Notes under the pieces: model-generated
Told to the model about the DNA's origin: nothing
Databases searched by the model: none
Seen by the model: the letters and a program-made list of their open reading frames with translations, nothing else
Origin: Waddliaceae bacterium
Lineage (GTDB): Bacteria; Chlamydiota; Chlamydiia; Chlamydiales; GCA-2709385
Reading direction: 5' to 3'
DNA: 33,966 nucleotides
Assembly (NCBI GenBank): GCA_002709385.1
Contig: PAQS01000003.1
Span: 1-33,966 of the forward strand
Made by a program: the position numbers and the translations under genes
Shown here: positions 9,189-17,661 of the stretch, piece by piece
Layout of the letters: each line of letters starts with the position of its first letter
Position numbering within the stretch: position 1 is the stretch's first letter

Positions 9189-9968
9189 TCAGTAAGGAAA
9201 AGAGTCTTTAATTCCTTTTTGTATTTCGGGAATGTGTTGCCAGTAGTTGGTATTGATTCCTTCCTCAAATTTTGAGAGGTTTCTTTCTTTTCCTAGTGTT
9301 AGCGGTGAAGGAAGTTTTCGTCCAATACTAAGAAAATAGTCTTGAAACTTCCAAGAACCACCAATGAGCTTATCGGATAGAGAAAGCCAAAGATTAGGAA
9401 TATTTAATGCATCAGCAGCAATTAGACCATGAAGGCTTGAAGAAGCAATAAAGTCACAAGAGGCGATTTGTTGAAGAACGGTATCAGGATCTCCAGCGAT
9501 ATCGATCAACAAATGATTTGGTGTATTATTGCATAATTCTCGGATGGTAGGTAGTTTGGAGTCGAAATAGTGAGGAATAATACCCCATCGATACCGTTTA
9601 GTGGGGGTTGACTGAAGTAACTCGTTTGCAAGAAGACCAGGGTCACCAAAGGGGGTATTTTCTAAGCCAAGTAGTGCAGCAGAAAGTGGTCCGCGAATAA
9701 GGCGAACATCCATATTTCTTAGGGATTGGGTTTTACAATTTTTTATAAAACCAGAACCCCAAACGATTACAGGACGAAATTGAAGGCGAGCTAATCGTTT
9801 CCAGCGTTTTAAAACCAAATGCCTTAAAAGACTACCTACAGCCATGCAGTCACACGACTCAACATCTGCGTATTCGACTTTGTGGGAAAAAAGCCGTTCG
9901 AAAAGCAGCGGAGATAAGGCATCACCAAAATTGCTTAATTTATTGAAATAAAAAAGTTTTATCGTCAT
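9189..9968 (-). CDS. Polysaccharide pyruvyl transferase-family protein
   Basis: I chose the ATG at 9968, giving 259 residues that open '[20 protein letters not shown]', which is how this family usually begins; the open frame upstream to 10043 adds residues without family resemblance. Other matches are '[10 protein letters not shown]', '[11 protein letters not shown]', '[12 protein letters not shown]' and '[21 protein letters not shown]', the late Ser-Ser-Leu-His-Gly motif being characteristic. Family members add pyruvate ketals to, or otherwise modify, surface polysaccharides in the cytoplasm. The exact substrate is unknown. It is followed by the CatB-like acetyltransferase, so the two may modify the same glycan. 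Confidence 0.75.
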   Translation of the reverse strand: MTIKLFYFNKLSNFGDALSPLLFERLFSHKVEYADVESCDCMAVGSLLRHLVLKRWKRLARLQFRPVIVWGSGFIKNCKTQSLRNMDVRLIRGPLSAALLGLENTPFGDPGLLANELLQSTPTKRYRWGIIPHYFDSKLPTIRELCNNTPNHLLIDIAGDPDTVLQQIASCDFIASSSLHGLIAADALNIPNLWLSLSDKLIGGSWKFQDYFLSIGRKLPSPLTLGKERNLSKFEEGINTNYWQHIPEIQKGIKDSFPY

Positions 9969-10065
9969 TTTGCTCAAAAAAAATTCACATAAATCAATAG
10001 TAGCAAGATTAATAGTTAAAGAAAATAGAACTAGTTTGTGCAAATTATATTTTGTGAAAAATCAC

Positions 10066-10100
10066 CACAGAGAAACTGTATTGATCAATTTTTCTCTGTG
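10066..10100 (-). terminator. Hairpin after rsmE, likely terminator
   Basis: CACAGAGAAA and TTTCTCTGTG make a perfect 10-base-pair stem with a 15-base loop. On the minus strand the stem is followed by GTGATTTTTC, a short T run. It sits between the end of the pyk-rsmE pair and the start of the next minus-strand gene. A less perfect outer CACC/GGTG pairing suggests it may also be a dispersed intergenic repeat. Confidence 0.5.
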
Positions 10101-10125
10101 AACTCGGTGGCTCTTTGCTGATACT

Positions 10126-10857
10126 TTAAGGAGCTAAATCTTTCATGATCCAATGCTGAATTAAACTCAGAGCAACAATAGGAGCTGTATCTGTGCGGAG
10201 AATATTATTATGTAATTTCACTCCGTTTGCTCCCAGTTTACGAAGCTTCTTATGCTCTGCATCTGTAAAGCCGCTTTCAGGTCCGACAAAAAATAGAGTA
10301 GAACTTTCTTTTTCTGCTTTTATCCATTTATCTGAGAAGAGAGGAGCATCTTCTGCGATATCGCCAAAATAAGCTGTGCCGATCAGCTGATCCCACTTGT
10401 CTAGTGTTTTTTTTATTTTAATCTCGGGAAGATGGAGGCGTCCACATTGCTTGATAGAAGCAATGAGAATGGCTTGCATTCTTTGTTCTTGTGATTCATT
10501 GATGACAACCTTTTCACTTCGAGCACCAGGAAAAAGCCAGATTTCGTCTACGCCAAGTTCTGTGGATTTTTCAAGAATCATATCTAGGCGTTTGGCTCTT
10601 GGAATAGCTTGAGCCAAAATTACTTTAGATAAACTTTTAGGTTTTTCTTCAATATCCTTTACAGTGACATCTACTTGATACTTTTGTATTGAGGAAAGTT
10701 CTGCAAAAGCTAGTTGGCCACGACCATTGATAAGTTCAATTTTGTCTCCTATTTTTTTTCGCATGACGCGGGCTATGTGATGGGCTTCTCGGTCATGGAG
10801 AGAGATGATGGCGTCTTTATAAAGGTTATCATGAGTAAAAAATCGATTATCTGGCAT
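10126..10857 (-). CDS. rsmE: 16S rRNA m3U1498 methyltransferase
   Basis: The 243-residue protein has the RsmE layout: a PUA-like N-terminal domain ('HDREAHHIARVMRKKIGDKIELING') and a SPOUT methyltransferase domain. The knot motifs are 'FFVGPESGFTDAEHKKL' and the C-terminal 'LHNNILRTDTAPIVALSLIQ', which bind S-adenosylmethionine. It methylates U1498 at N3 in the 30S decoding region. The ATG lies six bases after the pyruvate kinase stop codon, so it is translated from the same minus-strand transcript, with a ribosome site inside the end of pyk. Confidence 0.93.
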   Translation of the reverse strand: MPDNRFFTHDNLYKDAIISLHDREAHHIARVMRKKIGDKIELINGRGQLAFAELSSIQKYQVDVTVKDIEEKPKSLSKVILAQAIPRAKRLDMILEKSTELGVDEIWLFPGARSEKVVINESQEQRMQAILIASIKQCGRLHLPEIKIKKTLDKWDQLIGTAYFGDIAEDAPLFSDKWIKAEKESSTLFFVGPESGFTDAEHKKLRKLGANGVKLHNNILRTDTAPIVALSLIQHWIMKDLAP

Positions 10858-10863
10858 GGTATC

Positions 10864-12660
10864 TTATATTCCACTTGGTAAATTTTCTTCATCCTCCACT
10901 ACTGCGCCGTTGTAAACTAATGCTTTATTAGGATCTAAAGTAACGAGTTGTCCTTCTTGAAGAATGCTACACGCTGAGTCTGCACGGATCAGTACGGGGA
11001 TATCTAAGGCTTTGGCTACTAGAGTAGCATACTGGACTGAGTCTTCATCGTCGATATGATTTTGCAAAATGATCCCCTTAGAATTCTTTAAAAGAGGAAG
11101 GTAGCTGTCATCACAGCTTGTAATCACAATCAATCGATCTTTAATGGAATAAGCTCGATTTGAATCCGGACTAAGTACAATACTCACTTTTCCATAAGAA
11201 CGTCTTCCGTGTCCTGAATGACCACGAATCAGCACATCTCCAATACTTTCTACTAACATCATATTGGTTGTACCAGAAATACCAAACGGAGTTCCTGCAG
11301 TCACAACGACAAGATCTCCATATTGCACAAGGTTTTTACTTAAACAAAACTTACTTGTTTCCTTAAAGCCTTCTTCAACACTTTTCACTTCTGGAGCAAA
11401 AAACGGAAGAACTCCCCAGTTAAACGCAAGTTGATGAAAGTTTTTGCGTACAGGAGTCATGGCAATAATAGGAATTTGCGGACGAAGACGAGAAATCAAT
11501 CGAGCTGTAGATCCACTACTAGTAAAAGCAAAAATTGCTTTTGCTTGGCTACTATATGCAGTCTGCACAGTACTAAGAGTGACAGAAGAAGGAACGTCAT
11601 AGCGGATTCTTTCAGATTGATTGTTAAAAAATCCTTGATAATCAAAATCTTCTTCAGCTTGTTGAATCACACTTTTCATGACTCGTACAGCTTCAATAGG
11701 GTATTTACCTACAGCAGTTTCTCCAGATAACATGACAGCAGCAGTACTATCATAGATTGCGTTGGCAACATCCGAAACTTCAGCTCGAGTAGGGCGTGGG
11801 TTTTGAATCATAGATTCGAGCATTTGTGTGGCTGTTACAGAAGGCTTACCTGCTTGGTAACAATGACGAATCATCATTTTTTGTAGCTTAGGCACTTCAC
11901 TTAAAGGCACCTCTACCCCTAAATCTCCACGAGCAATCATAATTCCATCAGAAACCTGAAGAATACTATCAAAGTTTTTTACACCTTCAGCGTTCTCTAT
12001 TTTGGATACGACAAGAATATTGTATTTCCCTTGAGACGCCAGTAAGCGTTTAATAGCCATTACGTGGTCAGCAGAACGAATAAACGAGGCTGCGATAAGG
12101 TCTAAGTCATTGTGACAAGCGAATTTAATATCTTCAATATCACGTTCGGTCATTGCTGGTAAATTTAAAATGGCTCCGGGAACATTTACACCGGCATGAG
12201 TCTTGATTTCGCCAGAGTTTTCTACTGTAACAGTCACAATACTTTTGTCGTTAGAGATGATACGAGTAGATACATAGCCATCGTTGAAGAGAATGCGTTG
12301 CCCTTTTTCTAAGTCTCGCATCACAGAAAAAGGATTAATAGGAATACACTTAGGGTCGTTTACATCTCTTTCTTTTACAAGATGAAGAATATCACCTTGC
12401 TCGACTTTTATTGGTCCATTTTCAATAGCACCAACACGAATTTCAGGACCTTTAGTATCAAGAAGTATAGCTAAGCTTGTATTGGTTTTTTCCCGCGCTT
12501 TTTTAAGAATATCAATGGTTTTTTGATGCTCAGCATGGGTACCGTGACTAAAGTTTAAACGTGCAACATTCATTCCTGCTTCAATAAGCTCGAGAACTTT
12601 CTCTAACGAGTTTACAGCAGGGCCAATCGTACAAATAATCTTAGTTTTTGTTAGTCCCAT
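10864..12660 (-). CDS. pyk: Pyruvate kinase with extra C-terminal domain
   Basis: The 598-residue enzyme converts phosphoenolpyruvate and ADP to pyruvate and ATP. The barrel carries 'TKIICTIGPAVNS', 'ARLNFSHG', 'LLDTKGPEIR', 'VSKIENAEGV', the substrate motif 'MIARGDLGVEVP' and 'ATQMLESMIQNPRPTRAEVSDVANAI'. The usual C-terminal regulatory domain ends near residue 480. About 100 further residues follow, including 'NSKGIILQNHIDDEDSVQYATLVAKALDIPVLI', which resemble the PEP-utiliser mobile domain known from Bacillus/Geobacillus pyruvate kinases. Chlamydiaceae enzymes are shorter (about 485). It heads a two-gene operon with rsmE. Confidence 0.95.
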   Translation of the reverse strand: MGLTKTKIICTIGPAVNSLEKVLELIEAGMNVARLNFSHGTHAEHQKTIDILKKAREKTNTSLAILLDTKGPEIRVGAIENGPIKVEQGDILHLVKERDVNDPKCIPINPFSVMRDLEKGQRILFNDGYVSTRIISNDKSIVTVTVENSGEIKTHAGVNVPGAILNLPAMTERDIEDIKFACHNDLDLIAASFIRSADHVMAIKRLLASQGKYNILVVSKIENAEGVKNFDSILQVSDGIMIARGDLGVEVPLSEVPKLQKMMIRHCYQAGKPSVTATQMLESMIQNPRPTRAEVSDVANAIYDSTAAVMLSGETAVGKYPIEAVRVMKSVIQQAEEDFDYQGFFNNQSERIRYDVPSSVTLSTVQTAYSSQAKAIFAFTSSGSTARLISRLRPQIPIIAMTPVRKNFHQLAFNWGVLPFFAPEVKSVEEGFKETSKFCLSKNLVQYGDLVVVTAGTPFGISGTTNMMLVESIGDVLIRGHSGHGRRSYGKVSIVLSPDSNRAYSIKDRLIVITSCDDSYLPLLKNSKGIILQNHIDDEDSVQYATLVAKALDIPVLIRADSACSILQEGQLVTLDPNKALVYNGAVVEDEENLPSGI

Positions 12661-12732
12661 AAAATATCTCCCGGTCCTTGCATCCCTTGTATCAGTTATT
12701 GGCTTAATTTTCTACATAAGCTAGAAATTAGT

Positions 12733-12761
12733 TAAGTATTTGATTACTAGGGGTTAATCAA
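12733..12761 (-). promoter_or_regulatory. Possible promoter for pyk-rsmE
   Basis: On the minus strand TTGATT (12761-12756) and TACTTA (12738-12733) are 17 bases apart. They lie about 70 bases before the pyk start, in the 250-base divergent space shared with the large plus-strand gene. The -10 match is moderate. Nothing else was recognised in this space apart from the GGAGAAGGA ribosome site of the plus-strand gene. Confidence 0.35.
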
Positions 12762-12910
12762 TCAATGAAAAAATCGGATTAATTTGTTTTTAGGCAATAT
12801 GAGATTCTATTGAGAATGAGTTTGTTTCGAATAGTTTTTTTTGCTTTGTAAAATTCTAAATATTTCTTTAGATATATAGGAATATTTTTGTTTTTGCTGG
12901 AGAAGGAAAA

Positions 12911-15900
12911 ATGGTTTCAGAAATAGATACAAAGGGATTCTCTTATCCAGAAGGGGTATCATCAGAGCAAGCCCCATTAGGGTACCTGAATGGACGAACT
13001 TTGCATGTTTTAGGACAAAAGTTTGATTTAGATCTTATAGAAAAAGGGATTAAAGATACCTGTGCCGGCTTTGAAACAATTGCGCTTCTTATGGTTGATA
13101 TAAGTTTTCATCTTTGGTCAGTAGCAGAAAATACTTGGAGGAATGCTGTAAAGCCATTATTAGGGCGTATTTCTCCACAAAAACAAAAACTAGAAAGTTC
13201 TTCTTCTATTGAAGAAGCGTACTTACCTTTTTTTGGTGAGCCAAAAAACACTGTAAACAATGATGATGCGGATTTATTTAGTTTTGTTTCTAAAATTACA
13301 AAGCAAGTATCTCCTTCTAAGGATTTAGAGATACCTTCTCCGGGCATCCGTTATATGCCGGGAAGTATCAACACTTCTCCGTTCAAGCAAGCGATTAAAG
13401 AGCTTTCATCTATATCTCTTCGGGAGCAAGTTTCTTCGCTTTTATCTTTGTGTGAAACTCATGGCGATCTTGAAGATGAGCAAAGTTCAAAAATGATGAA
13501 ATTTGCGCTTTCAGTATGTCGTACAGCAATTAGCGGTCAGGCATTTCATGAAACGCTTACAAAAGTGCCAGAAAATTCTATGTTATGGGCGAGACAAATT
13601 GTTGCAGCAATGATTTTCTTAGCTGATCGTGATTGGGAGCGGATGTCTGATTTATTAGATCTTGAGTCAGTGGATTTTTCTTTAGATCTTTTACATGGTG
13701 AGCTTAATAAAGTATTTGAAGAAATACAAACAGAGCTACAGGTTTATTCACAGACACATGATGCGTCAGGTTTACAGGATTCTTCTCGAGCTACGGCTAA
13801 TAAAAAGTGTATTGAGGCTGCAAAGATGCTCATTACTGAGCAGGGAACTGTGAATTTTGGTTTAGCAGAGTATATTCGTCATTTCTTTTTAAATGATGAA
13901 GAAAAGTACCTAAACCATAATAAGAGTTTATTTTACGGTTTAAAAATGCTTGAAGAGTCTTCCGATTTAAGGAAAGTTGTGGAAAGCATTACAGTACCTA
14001 AGAGTGAGTTTTCTCCTTCTCAAGAGCTTTGTCGTACTTTGCTTGGGTATGGACCTAATAAAGTCTTGGATAATACCGATGTGCGGCGAGCTGCGATATC
14101 AGGTTTAATGGGTCATCTTCGTCAGGGACGAGTCGGTTCGTGTTTTGCGACTCATGTGGGAATTGGATTACTATTTTCAACGCTTGAGCGTGTCATTTCT
14201 GATTTTAAGCAGTTGATTGAAGATGGAAGGGTATCACGTACAATTTTTGGTCAGCATATAGAGTTTCCTTTTCTTATGAGAATGAGTCTTGATACTTGTG
14301 ATAAAAAAATCATCTTAAGAAGAGACGCTTCTTTGGGTATTGGAAAAGTCAATATTTGGGATCATCCAGGTTTAAAAGCAGCATTTACAGCTATGGGTGT
14401 TCAAGATTTTGAAGCTTTAAGTTTGGAGCTGGTTGATTCTTTACTTGGCGAAGAACAGTCGTATTCTACGATAAAAGTTCGTGATTTATTTGAAGGTTTG
14501 GCGCACTTACTTCTGGGAGATGGTGATGAGCAGCTTATTGCTCGTGGGCAAATGGTAAGTCGTGGTGCTTTTGCTTATGAAGCGCAAACCAATCACGCTC
14601 TTCTTAAGGTATGGGAAAACGTATTGGCAAATATGGCAGAAGCCCGTTTGGATGGTAATGTGAAATCTAGTATGGTGTATTCTATTATGCAGCCGATAAG
14701 AGATTTTATTCAGACCATTCCAGATAGGACAGGAGAATTGGAAACTTGGATTTTGGAGAAGGTACTAGAGCAAATTGCACATCGTGCTCAGTATCATTAT
14801 GACCCTGATATTTCTCATGGGCAGCTTGGAAGCGACGGTCATTCGTCTAGTGGGGCTTTTGTTTTATATGACTCTTGCGTTTCTTGTTCAAAAGGTATGC
14901 CACTTTGTTCAAGCAATCCAAAAGATTGGAAGCGGGTAGATACACCTCAAGATTATCGTATATTTGTTGAGAAAATTATTGATTCTATTAAAGACAAAGT
15001 ATCTGAAGAGCTAGATAAAGAACTTTTAGATAAAACTTTATCTTCTGTACATGAATATGTGACCCAGGGAGATTTTGTTTTACACAGCATATTGCGTTAT
15101 CATCGAGATAATATCGAGGGAGGGGTTTCTCTTGATCATTACACAGATATTAAGCATACACCTTTTGTAGATCGAACAGGAAACAATTCATCTAAAGTTG
15201 TTCAATATGCTTTGGATTTAGATGCAGAATTGAAAACTTTTCGCAAAGAGTTTGATAGTGGAAAGGCTTTTTTAGAGTGGTTGATCACTTGGGGGAGAGA
15301 ACAAGAACCTAAGTTGAGTCAAAAAATCCAAGAAAATGAGTATTTCCTTGTACCTACAAGAACACCAGGAGTACATGCATTTTCTTTGATTCTTGGGCAT
15401 CCTTCTTTATCGTCCGCATGGAAAAACGATTTGCCAGTATCAGAGTGGGTTGAAAAACATGTGAGAGAGTTTGGTTTAGAGTTAAGTGAACGGCTGATTA
15501 CAAGTAATTATAGAGAAAGTATTTATCATTGGGCGAGTCTTAGATTGCAGAATCCCACACAAAAAGCTAGATTTAGTGAATGGAAAGAATCGATTCCTGA
15601 GGAATTGAGTTTGAAGGAGTTCCGATCGCTGATTGTTTCCCAATTGAAGTCTCTTTGGGAAGAAAATGATCAAGATTTCTCTCTTGTAGAGAGGCGATTA
15701 GATAATGAGATGATTAAAAAATTACCTCAGGAAGATCAAAGTCGCTTACTTGCAAACTCTGTAACTATAGCGGATACGAACTGGTTTCGAAATGAAAACG
15801 AAATTCATTTTGTCCTCTTTTTTAACCCAGCAACAGTTTCTATTGAATTGTGGAAAGTTCGAGACGATGGCAATGATCTGCTTAAAATGGATCAAGATAA

Positions 15901-15961
15901 GTGGCTTTTGGCACAAAGCTGGGAATTTTATGAGAATGGATTAGATATTTATGCAGCGTAA
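12911..15961 (+). CDS. Large hypothetical protein with papain-like cysteine protease motifs
   Basis: The family is not recognised overall. The 1016-residue product starts at ATG behind a strong GGAGAAGGA site. Mid-protein it reads 'RQGRVGSCFATHVGIG', close to the papain active-site pattern Q-G-x-C-G-S-C-(W/F)-A, with Cys411 as nucleophile. Downstream 'PGVHAFSLILGHPS' (His822) resembles the catalytic His strand, and 'IADTNWFRNENEIHFVLFF' (Asn957-Trp958) resembles the Asn-Trp motif. The order Cys-His-Asn is that of clan CA. The 411-residue gap between Cys and His is far larger than in papain. It contains a cysteine cluster, 'CVSCSKGMPLC' (656-666). The N-terminal 400 residues look helical and soluble, with no signal peptide. 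The next gene overlaps its last 11 bases. A secreted effector or internal protease are both possible. Confidence 0.6.
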   Translation: MVSEIDTKGFSYPEGVSSEQAPLGYLNGRTLHVLGQKFDLDLIEKGIKDTCAGFETIALLMVDISFHLWSVAENTWRNAVKPLLGRISPQKQKLESSSSIEEAYLPFFGEPKNTVNNDDADLFSFVSKITKQVSPSKDLEIPSPGIRYMPGSINTSPFKQAIKELSSISLREQVSSLLSLCETHGDLEDEQSSKMMKFALSVCRTAISGQAFHETLTKVPENSMLWARQIVAAMIFLADRDWERMSDLLDLESVDFSLDLLHGELNKVFEEIQTELQVYSQTHDASGLQDSSRATANKKCIEAAKMLITEQGTVNFGLAEYIRHFFLNDEEKYLNHNKSLFYGLKMLEESSDLRKVVESITVPKSEFSPSQELCRTLLGYGPNKVLDNTDVRRAAISGLMGHLRQGRVGSCFATHVGIGLLFSTLERVISDFKQLIEDGRVSRTIFGQHIEFPFLMRMSLDTCDKKIILRRDASLGIGKVNIWDHPGLKAAFTAMGVQDFEALSLELVDSLLGEEQSYSTIKVRDLFEGLAHLLLGDGDEQLIARGQMVSRGAFAYEAQTNHALLKVWENVLANMAEARLDGNVKSSMVYSIMQPIRDFIQTIPDRTGELETWILEKVLEQIAHRAQYHYDPDISHGQLGSDGHSSSGAFVLYDSCVSCSKGMPLCSSNPKDWKRVDTPQDYRIFVEKIIDSIKDKVSEELDKELLDKTLSSVHEYVTQGDFVLHSILRYHRDNIEGGVSLDHYTDIKHTPFVDRTGNNSSKVVQYALDLDAELKTFRKEFDSGKAFLEWLITWGREQEPKLSQKIQENEYFLVPTRTPGVHAFSLILGHPSLSSAWKNDLPVSEWVEKHVREFGLELSERLITSNYRESIYHWASLRLQNPTQKARFSEWKESIPEELSLKEFRSLIVSQLKSLWEENDQDFSLVERRLDNEMIKKLPQEDQSRLLANSVTIADTNWFRNENEIHFVLFFNPATVSIELWKVRDDGNDLLKMDQDKWLLAQSWEFYENGLDIYAA

Positions 15962-16463
15962 CGAAGAAATCGTACTAGAAGATATTGGTTTACATGTACA
16001 AACGGCAGGGGAAAATTATACCTGCCTGTTTTTTCGTACACGACCGCTTATCAAACTTGGTAAAGAAATCATCTCTTCTCCTCAAGAGTTAGAAGAAAGT
16101 TTTTCTGCTCGTTATTTGGAAAAAGATCTTCAAGGGATTGCGCAACTCATGAACTTCATCTTGCAGGGAAGTGCTTTTGACTTCATTGATGATATAGAAG
16201 AATACCAGTATGACTATCAAAAAACTGTGGAATGGGAGTTAAAAAACTGGGATAGTATGGGGCCTCGCTTAAGTGACTACGGTATTTTTGATGTGACAGG
16301 CATGCATGAGCCTAAATGTGAAAAAGGTTATTTATGTTTTTATGTAGAAAATGCTCTAAATCATATTCCATATAAAGTATCTATTCGCGTGCCGATAAAT
16401 AGAGATAAAGTTGAAGGGACTTATCAATTATTACCGTACACGGGAATGGAAATGAAAAATTAA
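15951..16463 (+). CDS. Hypothetical protein, partner of the papain-like gene
   Basis: I do not recognise this 170-residue, acidic, probably soluble protein. Its ATG lies inside the end of the upstream 1016-residue gene (11-base overlap, different frame), so translation is likely coupled and the products may act together. An immunity, chaperone or regulatory partner is possible but not shown. No signal peptide or membrane segment is visible. Strand-like segments rich in aromatic residues at the N-terminus ('YTCLFFRTRPLIKLGKEI') and C-terminus ('GYLCFYVENALNHIPYKVSI') flank a helical, Glu/Asp-rich middle. The next gene on the opposite strand ends only five bases away. Confidence 0.6.
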   Translation: MQRNEEIVLEDIGLHVQTAGENYTCLFFRTRPLIKLGKEIISSPQELEESFSARYLEKDLQGIAQLMNFILQGSAFDFIDDIEEYQYDYQKTVEWELKNWDSMGPRLSDYGIFDVTGMHEPKCEKGYLCFYVENALNHIPYKVSIRVPINRDKVEGTYQLLPYTGMEMKN

Positions 16464-16468
16464 ACCAA

Positions 16469-17485
16469 CTATGGCAGTTTAGGAACGGTTATGTAAGGAG
16501 AAAAATCTTTTTTACCAACACAGCTTGTGAGTGTTTTTTCAAGGCCTATGTTTTCAGGATATTGCTTATCAAGAAGAAAAAGTGCTTCAGCGATTAAAGT
16601 TGGGGGGGCATTCTTAAATAGCTGAAAATTATTTAGCTCGCTCTCTTTTTCCCACTCAGAGTTAAGAGGCGTATTTTTACTTAATAATTGAGAAAATCTA
16701 AATTCTTGATTAAATGAAAGTAAAGGAATGATTTCCGTGGATTCAGGATCATTATAAGTAATACCCCAAGGATGTTTTTGTACAACGGAAATCATTTCCT
16801 TATTGTCATAAGAAAGATGATTATAAATGTCATAAGATAATCTAAAATCAACTTGTTCTTCTTTCTTTAGTTTTCTAGTTATTGTTGCTAATGGCAAGAG
16901 TTGGCAACGACTTTGTAAATTTATTGAGTGTACAAGCTGAGCAAAATCTTCACCAAGAAGAGAAAAAGATAAAACTTGTAGTATAGGCCATTGTAAGATA
17001 GATGATTTTAAGCTGTAAAAGTGTTCATTTGATAAAGATGGGTTTCTTATAGCTAGTTGTTGCAAGAGGTTTACTGTTGAGTTAAAAGGAACTTTTTTTG
17101 GAGATTGTAACCAATCATCAAGATTTAAAGTAGTAGCGGGGGTATTTCTAGAAGGGGGCAAAGGTGGAATACCTAGTATCTTGGCGATTTCGTTTATCAG
17201 AGCAAACCATATCTCTATTTGTGTTGTTTGATCATTATAGCTAAGTTCTTGATGGTTGATTGTGAACTTGCAGTATTGAGGCCCTTTTTGCTCTGGACAA
17301 ATGCCTCGCATAATGTTTTGGGGAGTAGTATATCTACTATTTATATTTGGTTTTTTTGCAAAGAACTTAAGGTCTTGTATACTTTCTTTTATTAAGTCAT
17401 ATGGGCTTTCTTGATTCGAGTAGATTGTACAGTCAGGGCCAAAAAAATCTATATCCAAATTATTATTTAAAAAATTAAGGTCCAT
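16469..17485 (-). CDS. Hypothetical protein, distant paralogue of the 17662-18918 gene
   Basis: I do not recognise this 338-residue protein. It has no signal peptide or membrane helix. By eye it parallels the neighbour at 17662-18918: a segment with 'ELSYNDQTTQIEIWFALINEIAKILGIPPLP' aligns with that protein's 'LFRYPHTNLESRNILFWASLIQG' region. A 'DDWLQS' segment matches 'EQWISN', and 'SSILQWPILQVLSFSLLG' matches 'SICPQFTILQALGSGTFG'. This suggests tandem duplication with strong divergence. The ATG has only a weak ribosome site. Codon use is A+T rich. It may be an effector-type protein, but nothing in it names a function. Confidence 0.6.
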   Translation of the reverse strand: MDLNFLNNNLDIDFFGPDCTIYSNQESPYDLIKESIQDLKFFAKKPNINSRYTTPQNIMRGICPEQKGPQYCKFTINHQELSYNDQTTQIEIWFALINEIAKILGIPPLPPSRNTPATTLNLDDWLQSPKKVPFNSTVNLLQQLAIRNPSLSNEHFYSLKSSILQWPILQVLSFSLLGEDFAQLVHSINLQSRCQLLPLATITRKLKKEEQVDFRLSYDIYNHLSYDNKEMISVVQKHPWGITYNDPESTEIIPLLSFNQEFRFSQLLSKNTPLNSEWEKESELNNFQLFKNAPPTLIAEALFLLDKQYPENIGLEKTLTSCVGKKDFSPYITVPKLP

Positions 17486-17605
17486 AATTTAGTCTCTATA
17501 GGATTTTGAAATGAAGACAGGAGTTTAGTTTTCGTAATAGAAAAAGTAAACCTGTTGCTTAGGTATTTAGAAAGCCTCAACAAAACAAACTTGCTTTAGC
17601 TTTTT

Positions 17606-17649
17606 AAGCTCCAATGGCGCCAACCCTTAAGTTGATGCCGTTGGAGCTT
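17606..17649. repeat. 44-base hairpin between two minus-strand genes
   Basis: AAGCTCCAA and TTGGAGCTT pair perfectly. Inner GGC/GCC and CAAC/GTTG pairs extend the stem around a CCTTAA loop. It lies 13 bases past the stop of the 418-residue gene. No T run follows on the minus strand (AAAAAG instead), so it is not a canonical terminator. It may stabilise or process the mRNA. Confidence 0.55.
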
Positions 17650-17661
17650 ATACTGGTTTTG

